From: Halichondria panicea
Lineage: Eukaryota; Porifera; Demospongiae; Suberitida; Halichondriidae
Direction of reading: 5' to 3'
NCBI RefSeq assembly: GCF_963675165.1
Contig: NC_087380.1
Location: 80,001-144,000 of the forward strand
Length of the DNA: 64,000 bases
The notes beneath the pieces are model-generated. The model ran no database searches, was not told where the DNA came from, and was given only the letters and a program-made list of their open reading frames with translations. This document shows, piece by piece, positions 24,192 to 50,300 of this stretch (within the stretch, counting starts at the first letter, position 1; each line of letters starts with the position of its first letter). Position numbers and translations under genes: made by a program.

Positions 24192-26330
24192 TATAGCACT
24201 ATGGCAGGTTATTGTTGGTGTTGGTGGAAACAGTGTATATGCACTATGAGAGATTGTAGTTTTTTCTAAGAGAATGCACACACACACACGGCTGCTCAAA
24301 ACAAACACACTCCCAATAACTGTTGACATATACAACATTTAAATAAAGTAAACCATTTAAATAGCGTACGCTGTGTATACAACGACATGCTGTCTACGTA
24401 CATCAAAAGAGGTTGCCATAGTTACCTGGAATTGGTTGGTGAATCCAGTGATGCCCTTGCCAGGAATGACCTTTGATAGTAAATTGACCTTTGTCCTCAG
24501 AGCCCCGGCTGGTATATCAGTCTCCCCACAAGTGATGAGCTCATCCAAAGCATCGTGGATGAATGAGTATTGAGCCTGAGAGTTAGGGAGTAGAGTCACA
24601 CACACACACACACCCACACAGTAGCTAGGCCCCCCTGACTTACCAGCGTCTGAACCATGAGGACCCTGTTCTTCCTCATGGCCTTCACAAAAGCATACAC
24701 ATTGACGGAGGTCTCACTGTGTATACGCTCCAGCATAGCATCCAGTGTGATGAAGGTACCAGTGCGACCCACCCCCGCACTACAGTGCACCAGCAGGGGA
24801 ACACCACTCTCCTTGTTATGCACACGCTGGGTCTTACGAATGAACGAGATGAGAGAGGTGGCAAACTTGGGGACACCATGATCAGGCCAGGCTGTGAAGT
24901 GGAACTGTGTCACCTTGAGCGGCTCAGAGCCAGCTTGATGGTTCTGTGGGGAGATGGCTATCAGTAACACACCCACAAACACACTCTAGAGGGCGGACAC
25001 AGCTATCAAGAGTGGGGTGGATACCATATCAGCTGTGTATCTTAAAATATTGTGTGCAATGGTTGGTGGACCGGAGGCATGCAAGGACGATAAAATATTT
25101 GACTATGCTTCTGGAGAAGGTTTTAATTACTGTGTTAATTGTTCAGATTGCCAGCATTTATGTACTCATTAAGGCCTTCAAATATGAACAGTTAAAGCAC
25201 TATAGATTGTAACAGTAGCCTCCACTGGAATGGAGGCCCCCCACACTGTGTGATATGTACTAGTAGCCCCTACTGGAATGGAGGCCCCCCACACTGTGTG
25301 ATATGTACTAGTAGCCCCCACTGGAATGGAGGCCCCCACACTGTGTGATATGTACTAGTAGCCCCCACTGGAATGGAGGCCCCCCACACTGTGTGATATG
25401 TACTAGTAGCCCCCACTGGAATGGAGGCCCCCACACTGTGTGATATGTACTCACATTCTTGACAGTGAACTGCCTAATGACAAAGTCAGCATAAGTGGTG
25501 ACAGAGAGAGTGGTGACCGACGCTGACTTGTTCTCAGTCTCAAACACTCCACCAATATCCTCAGCCCAGTACTGCTCACACTTGACCTACACAGGGGGAG
25601 GTTAGTGTATGGGTCCTAGGGGAGGTGGTCTCTCTTACCCTGCCACCTTCCTTGCATCTGGTGAGCATGACAATATTGGCTAGTTTGTATTCCCAGATCA
25701 TACGCCAGAAGTCATCCAGTGATGTGGGCATGGGCCCCTGGGCAGCAATGTAGGCCTTGGGCCGCTGGTAGCCCTGTGTACAGTGTATCAATGCATCAGT
25801 ACATGTACACTGGTGTAGTTACCTCTAGCCAGCATGCATTGATGTACTCAGAGCCAGCCACTCCCGGCACAGCATTGAGCAATACACGAGAATGATCATC
25901 TGTGTATATAGAGAGAGAATACAGTCAGTCATTGTGTAGGACATGTTGACACTTGTACAGGACATTGTGTAGTTGAAAGTGTTCACACAAGATCCTTACA
26001 TGGGTAGATGTTGGCAAATCTATTCTTGAGTCTGTTGTGAGGAATCTTTGCCTCCTCGTGAGCTTCCAGGGGGTCCATACTGAAAGACTGTGGGGGGTAA
26101 GGTAGTATGTGTGTGTGTACAGTGGGGGTATACATGGTGGGGGGTAAGGTAGTGTGTGTGTGTGTACAGTGGGGGTATACATGGTGGGGGGTATGGTAGT
26201 GCGTGTGTGTACCTGGTATTCTGCTTCAAATCCTTTGGCTCTATCGTCGTGCATGTTCTGTACATGAGACCTGAAGCTGGTCAGACTAACCGGATTCAGC
26301 CTGTCCAGCACTGTAGTGTGTATGTGTGTG

Positions 26331-26374
<44 letters not shown>

Positions 26375-27102
26375 TGTGTGGGTGGGGGTACACAATATGA
26401 TATTGTCAAAACCATAGGTACATGTACTAACAGTGAAACTACCTTCAGCTGGTGTAACTGTAGCCACAGCCACGACCTCCTCTGCTCCATTGAGAGCTTC
26501 CTTGGCCTTCTCACTCTCAGCATGCTCCAGCTCATCTCCTCCCAGAGGGTGGTGGGCTGCTGTCGCTGTTGTTGGCTCTGTTGTAGTAGTGGGGTCCATT
26601 GATGCTAGCTCAAAGTTACGGTCAGTCTTGAGGCGATATTTATCACGAGCTTGGTGTCTAATAATGGAGGGAGGAATCAGCCAGAGAATGGATAATGGTC
26701 AGTACATGTGCTTGATTATAATGCTGTTTTGATATGCACACACACACACACTATACATGTACCTACACACCCACACCACACAGGCACTATACACACAGGC
26801 ACTATACCTGCACACAGGCACTATGCACACAGGCACTATACCTGCACACAGGCACTATGCACACAGTGCTCACCTTTTGACTAGACACACGATGACAATG
26901 ATGGTGATGGTTATGGCCACTATGAGCACAAGGACCACCACAACGGCTCCAATGATGATACCCATGTCACTAATATCATCAGGGGGGATGGGCGCCACTA
27001 TCGGAGGAGAGGCTGTAGGGACATGGGGAGATAATTATAGCTAACCAAAGGATAGCAGCTACATGCACATGTAGGACAACTTACATTGTGAAGTTCCCCC
27101 TG
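20683..27102 (-). CDS. Receptor protein tyrosine phosphatase 2: FN3 end + TM + D1/D2 (5' part lost in assembly gap)
   Basis: Minus-strand exons: 27085-27102 (runs into Ns), 26874-27012, 26443-26657, 26213-26310, 26000-26087, 25823-25899, 25639-25773, 25455-25586, 24644-24943, 24426-24575, 24029-24128, 22597-22670, 22188-22374, 21984-22063, 21567-21730, 21059-21194, 20683-20766. The TM exon reads [21 protein letters not shown] long acidic/Thr-rich juxtamembrane segment and a wedge ([17 protein letters not shown]) follow. D1 is intact: WPDHG (Asp codon near 24883) and [11 protein letters not shown] (Cys codon 24782-24784). D2 has EWPLDG instead of a WPD loop and MCNDGVGRTG (Cys codon 21569-21571), the same His-to-Met change as RPTP1. 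The final ectodomain bases before the TM exon match receptor A, so the missing ectodomain probably belongs to that family. Convergent with RPTP1, divergent from receptor A. Confidence 0.92.
21899..21979 (+). repeat. (CA)n microsatellite
   Basis: About 40 CA units in an RPTP2 intron, ending a few bases from the donor at 21983. Confidence 0.95.
22984..24045 (-). repeat. 34-bp minisatellite, about 31 copies, repeating the RPTP2 splice donor
   Basis: On the plus strand the unit is TTACATGGCCCCCTGTCTAT followed by TGCTAGTATATAGC. Read on the gene strand, every unit contains CCATGTAAGC. The real exon end (24029) has the same CCAT/GTAAGC, and many units carry the exact AGACAGAGTGCCAT of the exon's last codons. 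Confidence 0.95.
24139..24190 (+). repeat. (GT)n microsatellite
   Basis: Pure GT tract in the RPTP2 intron just beyond the exon ending at 24128. Confidence 0.95.
25208..25454 (-). repeat. 47-bp minisatellite, 5 copies, abutting an RPTP2 donor
   Basis: Unit AGTAGCCCCCACTGGAATGG followed by AGGCCCCCACACTGTGTGATATGTACT. The last copy ends directly at the GTGAGTAC donor of the exon 25455-25586. Confidence 0.93.
26100..26210 (-). repeat. Short tandem repeat abutting an RPTP2 donor
   Basis: About 2.5 copies of a 46-base unit (GGTGGGGGGTAAGGTAGTG, TGTACAGTGGGGGTATACAT) next to the exon 26213-26310. Confidence 0.8.
26757..26870 (+). repeat. Tandem repeat ACACAGGCACTATRC
   Basis: About seven variants of an 18-base unit in the intron next to the RPTP2 TM exon. 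Confidence 0.8.
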
Positions 27103-27302
27103 NNNNNNNNNNNNNNNNNNNNNNNNNNNNNNNNNNNNNNNNNNNNNNNNNNNNNNNNNNNNNNNNNNNNNNNNNNNNNNNNNNNNNNNNNNNNNNNNNN
27201 NNNNNNNNNNNNNNNNNNNNNNNNNNNNNNNNNNNNNNNNNNNNNNNNNNNNNNNNNNNNNNNNNNNNNNNNNNNNNNNNNNNNNNNNNNNNNNNNNNNN
27301 NN
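27103..27302. other. Assembly gap (200 N)
   Basis: Exactly 200 Ns between the truncated ectodomain of RPTP2 and the start of receptor A. The round number suggests a placeholder; the true distance is unknown and should include the RPTP2 ectodomain. Confidence 0.98.
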
Positions 27303-27313
27303 ATTAAATAGCC

Positions 27314-42601
<15,288 letters not shown>

Positions 42602-43831
42602 CACTAATGGACTTAACTACCTCATTCATACTCCCATCATGATTGTAGAATTTTTCAGTTTTTTTGCTGGTTAATTTTTAGTAATAGCTAATCTCTCATT
42701 TTGTAGTCATCAGGTTATGATCACTTAGCACCTTTGCTTAGCAAAATGGTATAAACTATCCCTCGAGTGAAAGCCGCAGAGATACACCTGTGTCTCATTA
42801 ATTAGCCGCAACCAGCTTCACAAAGTGTGAATCACACTGTGATGTAGCCTCGATTCCAGGCCGTCTCAATTTAGAAGAGGGGCTGGGATCGAGGCTAACT
42901 GTGATGTTTCATGCAGCTCAACAGCATGCACAATAGCCTCCTTCACAAGGCCTAGGAAAAGAGGCCTGGGATATGATCGAGGCTACAAAACATTGCACAA
43001 GGAGCTGACTCAGCAACAGCAATAGTTGACCTATGCAAATTATTAGTTCTAGCTAGCTAGTAGTCTCAGCAGACTTGTCCTAGAGGGAACGTCTGGTAAC
43101 TATTGCAGCAATTCCATGGCACTGAGGAATGTAGTCACGTGCAAGATATTTGTTAATTAACCAAATTCACATGTAGACAAATATTTTCATATGCAGCTAG
43201 CTAGCTCTTGCTTGGTCTGAGCTCCTTGTAACCAAGTTCCTTCGCAATTAGCCTTTGCTAGAGTAATAATCCTTCTTTTCACGTTCATTTTTAGCCTCGA
43301 TTCCAGGCCGCATTAAATTAATCGGCCTGGAATCGAGGCTAGTTCATTTTATGCTATAATAGGAAAATATACGGGGTGTTACCCGCCCACTATGACGTGG
43401 ACAAATCTGATGCCCACTATGACGTGGACAAATCTGATTGGCACTGCCAACATTCTGGCAGTGGGTTCCCTCCCTCCCACGTCTGCTCGCGAGACTAGCT
43501 AGCTAGTATGTCCAGCTAGCTAGCCTACATCCTTTATACTCTTAGTAGCTAGACTTGGCTATTGTCTAGCATCTCTTAAGTAAGTGAGTCTACATGCAGA
43601 TGGCATGCATAAGTAACAAGGTTGGTGGCAAAATTGTTGTACTGCCCATGTCATGCATTATACTGATACTCGATTCGCCCCACAACCCATGCATGCATAC
43701 ACTAGCTAGCTGTGCAGAACTGGCAAGGACTGAAAAACTATTAAACTCAGTGGAAGAGTACTGAGTCAATCACTGTGTGGACTGATCCTGTGTGGACTGA
43801 TCCTGAGGTGTATATGTATGCAGCAGCAGCC
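42602..43831. other. Intergenic region between receptors A and B
   Basis: No genes seen. It contains several foldback copies of the CCTCGATTCCAGGCC family (42846-42900, 42950-42987, 43292-43341) and a duplicated CCCACTATGACGTGGACAAA at 43387/43412. The last few hundred bases presumably hold the receptor B promoter. Confidence 0.6.
43292..43341. repeat. Perfect foldback element
   Basis: Arms of 19 bases (TAGCCTCGATTCCAGGCCG and its exact complement at 43323-43341) around a 12-base AT-rich loop. Related partial copies: 42846-42900, 42950-42987, 58545-58592. Confidence 0.92.
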
Positions 43832-46800
43832 ATGAGTCTTGGTGGTGCAGTACTGGTGATGCTGATAACTACTGGAGCAATGATCTCTGGACAGCAAAGT
43901 ATGACCGTAATAATTATAGTTACATGCAGTAATTGTTCAGTTTGTATGCCATTGTAAATTAAACCAGCTAGACCGTATAATTATTACAGGCAACTCAGAT
44001 CACTATACACACCACGTATGGCATTATTTTAATGCGTCGTTTTACATGTGTAATCACATTATTAAAACGGTAGGTGGCAGGAGTAAAGTGTATCCAAATA
44101 GAGAAATATCCTAAAGTAACCACGCCCACACACATGTATAAATTACATTCCTTATTAGATACATTTTACTTCTGCCATCTACCTATGATGCGCATCATAC
44201 GTGCATATCTACAAACAGAAGTGGTGCACCTGCATGACGTTCTACACAGAGGCCTCGAAACTATCCTATTTTTTTCCGGGTAATTCGCTCGAAATAAGAA
44301 AGTTGTGTTTCCTTGAGATATCGTTTTTTTCAGCAATTATTTATAACACTCCTCTTCTGTGTAATACACACCCAGTGAAAGATATGTGCTATTTTAGGGT
44401 CTTTTATTACCAAAATGTGTAACGTGCTTGTTTATTTTATCAAACAGAATGCAAACTTTGCAATGGTTGATCAATTCGCAACAATAAAATCCGCAACACC
44501 TAAATTATTACTAGTAAATACACACGATCTTGCCAGAACGCAATAGTTAGATTGCGCTACTTCCGTTTCCTATGATTGCATGCATTGTGCAAACTGCACA
44601 AAAAATGTGTATAATCCAAGCGGTGCTTATAATTATTCAATAAATATTTGTGTGGCGCTTTAGAATAGACCAGATCTGTTAAAATTCTTGCCTCAGTACG
44701 TTGGCAATGATAATAATTATTATACAATGTATACAGTTTGGTTCACCCTGGGATCAACCATCATCACTACTAACAATACGAATATCTTCATCACTGACAT
44801 TGGACAGGATGCTGATCGTAGTCTCCCTTCTCTCTTCTGTCACACTGACCTCACTGCCTGCTGTAGAAGTGTTGCTGAGAACAATGGTAATGGACCACTG
44901 GGACAGTGGACGTATCCTGATGGGAGGGTAATACTGAGCAATGGTGCCTCAGCGTCTGCTGGAGATGAGTTCTACATTAACAGGAATGCACCTCAGCTCA
45001 TCAGACTGGCTCGTAGAGACAATGTCAACCCCGTCACTCCAACCGGGTCCTACTGTTGTACTGTACCAACTAGTGCAGATGTAGAGATGACCCTCTGTGC
45101 TAACTTGGGTGAGTGATGGACTGTTTGGGTGGGTAAAGGACCATGCATGTGCATGCATGTACACTGTTGTATTACTATACCTACTGTAGGTTTCAACAGT
45201 TTCAGACATGCACCACATTACCCACCCTTATTTTGCCCAACAATTCTACATGTACCACAGCCACCCAGATAGTACACCACTTATTGAAATGTTGTGTTCT
45301 CCAGTTCTGTGCCCCTCCCTCACACTGACCAATGGGATGATCTCCTACTCTGACCCTACACTGGGTAGGGACACTGTGGCCACTCACACCTGTGTGGCTG
45401 GGTCTGCCCTCACCACTGACCTCAGTACCAGGACCTGTGGAGTGACTAGACGTGTGGGTGTCTGGTCTGGGTCACCTCTGGTGTGTGCAGGTATGGGACC
45501 TCCTCACACACACAGTACCAACCATTTAGCCTCATTCCCAGGCCTTACTTTTTCTTGCTGTTGTCACTGTTCATCCATAAATCATAAGAAAGACATAGTG
45601 AGGCAGCAAAGAAAGAAATGGGCGTACAGTTAAGAAAAAGTAAGGCCTGGTTTGGGAAATCGCGTGATCCACAAAGATTTTTATGAACGTGGGCGATATG
45701 TAGCCCACAATCGTGACGTAAGGTATTCTCCCACGCATTCAGAGTTTTAATAAGACTGTACTGAGACAACCACCAAGCTGTGCTGCAAGTCAGATCAGAG
45801 AACCAGCGTGGCCAGCTCTGGTGGCAGTAGCTACCTGCTATATGATAATGATGACTAAGCTATTCTTGATCTATACTATCAGTAGACTATATAATAGCAT
45901 GTAGAAAGACACAAGAAAAGGTGATAGTCTGATAGAATCTGAACACACAATTGCAAATTCAATCTAGACTAGTTACTAATAGATCATCTAGCTAAGCCTA
46001 AGGTATAGCTAGCTATAGTGCTTGCAAACTTCCAGTTCCAAGTCCATGTCCAGCTTGCTGCTTTATTAGTCATAGATTTCTGCGTGGGCAGTCCAACATC
46101 TCTAGCTCAGCATGCCCACGCTCATTTTCACCCTTCTACCACCCTTCTACCCTCACGCGACTTCCCGATACAGGCTCTCCTTTTTCCTAACTCTACGGCT
46201 CTTTATTCCTCCAATTAATACCGTATTTTATCGCATTGAACGATTAATACAGTATTCTATCGGATCTTAGTGATAAAGAACAGAAAAAGGAGAGCCTGTG
46301 TAGAGGCTAGCTGTAGCTGTGGTCTGTATACATACATGTGGTGGTGGTGAATGACTTCCTAGAGCCTCTGATGCACATAATCTCTGATCTTATGAGGGAG
46401 AAATTTAGCCTACATCTCATCCAATTCAGAGTTGTGCTGTATGTTTTGTCCTGTTTCTCTGCCAGCATTGAAGCTAGTTTCTTGTAGACAATATCTGCAG
46501 CCGGACCCATACCTCCAGCAGCAGAGAAAACCAAAGGCGTAAATACATGTCTGTGGACTTCACTTCACAGTAGAGCATGCACTCAGCTGCTCTAGGGGAG
46601 GATTTCCAACAATAAGACATAATGAAATACGCAACATCACAGCAAATCTTATGAGCGAAGTATGTCCAGATGTGGGTATTGAATCAACCTTACAGCCTGT
46701 GACGGAAGAGCAGTTCCAACTTAGGACAACCAACCGCGAGGATGGGGCTCGCCTTGATGTTGTGGCCCAGAGCTTCTGGAGCAACGATAGACAGAGTGCA

Positions 46801-47337
46801 TTTTTTGATGTCAGGGTCTTCAACCCGTACGCACCTACCTATCGCCGCTCCACCATGGCCCAGAGCTACAGAAGAAACGAGATGGAGAAGAAGAGAGCTT
46901 ATGAACAGCGTGTAAGAGAAGTCGAACATGGATCGTTTACGCCTTTGGTTTTCTCTGCTGCTGGAGGTATGGGTCCGGCTGCAGATATTGTCTACAAGAA
47001 ACTAGCTTCAATGCTGGCAGAGAAACAGGACAAAACATACAGCACAACTCTGAATTGGATGAGATGTAGGCTAAATTTCTCCCTCATAAGATCAGAGATT
47101 ATGTGCATCAGAGGCTCTAGGAAGTCATTCACCACCACCACACCATGGAAGGCCTTAGACACTGGCACTATTGACCTAGCAACTCAAGAAGGCCGGGTGC
47201 TATCGGTCTGAAACATGTGTTTTCACCCAGGAACTTTATAAAATTATGTCACATGTTTTTGTTGTTTTTTCTTGGTTTGTTTTTTTGTTTTGTCTTTTGT
47301 CTTTTATCTTCTCACTTGCAATAAGTATTATAATTAG

Positions 47338-47371
<34 letters not shown>

Positions 47372-50300
47372 TACATACATGTGTGTGTGTGTAGACAGCA
47401 GTGTATAGCATGTGTACTGTGTGTGTGCTTACATTGTTAATCTGTAGTTTTAGCATTATTTTTTAAATCCCCCCCCTTGTGTTTCCCATGTAGTTTCCAT
47501 GGTTACTTGTCCGCCTGCCCTCGCTGACCCAACCAATGGACAAGTATCAATAGTTACTAATACTATAGGGAGTACTGCTACCTACACCTGTGACACTGGA
47601 TACGGTGTCAATGGAGCAACCACTGACACTTGTGGAGCTGATGGTAGCTGGAGTGCTGTCCCTCCAACTTGTGATGGTGAGAATCTGCTGACTCTGCTAA
47701 ACCCTCTGTTTATATCCTTGTGTGTGTGTGTCTAGTCGTCTGTCCTGAGCTGTCCATCGATAATGGAGTGATCTCGTACATTCCAACAAGCCCTCTGTTT
47801 GAGAACACTGTGGCCACTCACACCTGTGACACTGGCTATGAGGTGATTACAGGAGACACCACTAGGACTTGTGGGAGTACTGGAGTATGGGGTGGAACTG
47901 CCCCACTGTGCACAGGTCAGTGTGCTACATGATTGTACTTTCATTTCGAGCTGGGTACTCATACAAATTTTCAGCCCTCATTGTGACAAACAACAAAAAT
48001 TCTGTATAACTGGGAAATGTGGCAGATTTACTGAAGATCGCCAAATTTAAACCGTCGAATTAAAGTTTTCCGGTGGACACAATGTCATTGCAGCAGAAGC
48101 CACGCCAATCTCATTAAAAACCGCCAATTACCGTATATCTTCTAATTTATCAGACACTTTTCTGGGTAATTTTCGTCTGGTGCTTAAATATTCGGACAAT
48201 ACATTGATACATTCCAAGCAATGTAGCTTTATAGCCAGCCAATAAGAGTGCTGCAGTTAGATAGCTTTGAGGATTAGCTAGTTTTAGATAGCTAGTGCAA
48301 CTATTCAGTCGCACGCTAACTTAGCTAGCTCGCATGCAGCTGCATGCTTGTTCTAATTACTCCAGACAGTTCGTATGCTCCAATTATACCCGCTCCAAAA
48401 TAATTATTTTTTGCTGTCCGATAAATTGCAGGACGTTTAAATGGCTCATTCGCCAATTTTGGTTAATGTATACTGTATATTTATTGTTCCTCAGTTGTCA
48501 CCTGCCCTGTCCTACTTGACCCTACCAATGGAGGCGTGTCCACTCCTAACCTCAACTACCTCACCATTGCTGCATACAGCTGTGACCCTGGCTACGTCCT
48601 CACTGGTAGTGCTGCTAGAGCATGTCTTGCTGCTGGTCAGTGGTCAGGGGAGGCACCAACATGCCCACGTGAGTTAGCAATGGTGGGTTGGAAGTAATTA
48701 TGATCAAGCATCTCCCTACAGCTGTTGACTGTGGTTCCCTGGACGCCCCCTCCAATGGAGCAGTGGACACATCCTCTGGAACCACCTTCATGATGACTGC
48801 TACCTACACCTGTAACACTGGATACAACATTGCTGGATCAGACACTCGGACTTGTGAGGCCACTGCACTCTGGACTCCAGATGCCCCCACCTGTGCACGT
48901 GAGTAGCATGACTGACTGTGTACACTGTATCCACTGTGTTCATATTCCACAGCTGTTGACTGTGGTTCCCTCACTGTTCCTATTAACGGGCAAGTTAGTA
49001 CATCCTCTGGAACCACCTTTATGAGCACAGCCATCTACACCTGTAACACTGGCTACACTCTCAATGGAGTATTAACTAGAACCTGTCAAGCTAATGGAAA
49101 CTGGGACCTAACAGTACCTACCTGTGATCGTGAGTGTTTCATGTACATAAAGAACTATAAATATAACGTTTGTTATTATAGCTATTGACTGTGGTTCCCT
49201 GGACACCCCTTCCAATGGAGCAGTGGACACATCCTCTGGAACCACCTTCATGATGACTGCTACCTACACCTGTAACACTGGATACACTCTCGTTGGAGAC
49301 ACCACTAGGACTTGTGGAGCTGATGGAGAGTGGTCCCCCATTGCTCCAGTGTGCAATCGTAAGTGCTATAACAGATTTCCCTGATCTTTTGACCACTTCC
49401 ATTGCAGCTGTGGACTGTATGGGTCTCACTAACCCCATTGATGGTATGATTACCTTGACAACCACCACCTTTGAGAGCATTGCTACCTACTCTTGTAACA
49501 CTGGACTATCACTCAGTGGAGAAGCCACTAGAACCTGTCAGGCTACTGGAGTGTGGACTGGGTTAGCTCCAACCTGTGTAGGTATGTTATCCTGTGTAGC
49601 CTCTCAACACCAGGTATCTAATGACCTCTCCTCAGCTCCTAGCATCACAGCCACAGTGACCTCCAGTGGTCCTCCAATGGCTGGTCAGAGCTACACCCTC
49701 ACATGTACTGTGACTGGAGGGGAGGCTCTGAATCCAACCATCTCCTATCAATGGTTCGAGGGCTCCAGCACACGTGTGATGTTGCCTACTACCTCCGTTG
49801 ATCTCACCTTTGACCCCCTTCATCTCTCTGATGCTGGCCAGTATAGCTGTGATGTCATTGTCAGCTCTCCATCCTTGACCTCTGACCTCACAGCTTCCAG
49901 TGGAGTAGAGGATCTCATCATTCAGAGTGAGTACAATAGAGTCTCTGTGTTGTCTCATTACCCCTCACATAGTTCCACCCCCCACTGTGAGTGTTAGTCA
50001 ACCACCCACTGTGTTCCTGGGGACTATGTTCACACTGACATGTACTGCTGAGCTGGCAGCCTCCGTGGATGTGGGTGTTACTGTGGGTGTGGTTTGGACA
50101 GGTCCAGGAGATTTCAGCATATCAGGAGACACCACTCTTTCAAGTCAACTGATGGTGGCCAGTGCTGCTCAGAGTGGAGACTACACGTGTACAGTTACTC
50201 TGGACTCTGCATCTAACCTTCGAACCAACAGCGATCCAGTCACTCAAGTGCGACCTATCAGTGTTGGTGAGTTGGTGGACACTGTGTAGTGCATTGTTGA

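Larger units (their letters stand above)
46341..47368 (+). mobile_element. Poly(A)-tailed retroinsertion with 15-bp target duplication
   Basis: The host repeat is interrupted: GTATACATACATGTG occurs at 46326-46340 and again at 47369-47383, and a run of about 30 A directly precedes the second copy. The uninterrupted site exists at 37148-37162. Between them lies an inverted segment (46341-46545) that is the reverse complement of 46935-47140, then a forward segment with an ORF. The structure fits target-primed reverse transcription of a non-LTR element with a rearranged 5' end. Confidence 0.9.
45530..47475. repeat. 0.9-kb dispersed element, split by a retroinsertion
   Basis: 45530-46340 and 47369-47475 together match 36374-37255. 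Inner inverted arms CCAGGCCTTACTTTTTCTT (45538) and AAGAAAAAGTAAGGCCTGG (45634) are perfect complements. Confidence 0.85.

Noticed and set aside
46307-46534. Separate minus-strand gene encoding a protein identical to part of 46651-47211
   Set aside because: It is the inverted 5' segment of the retroinsertion, not an independent gene.
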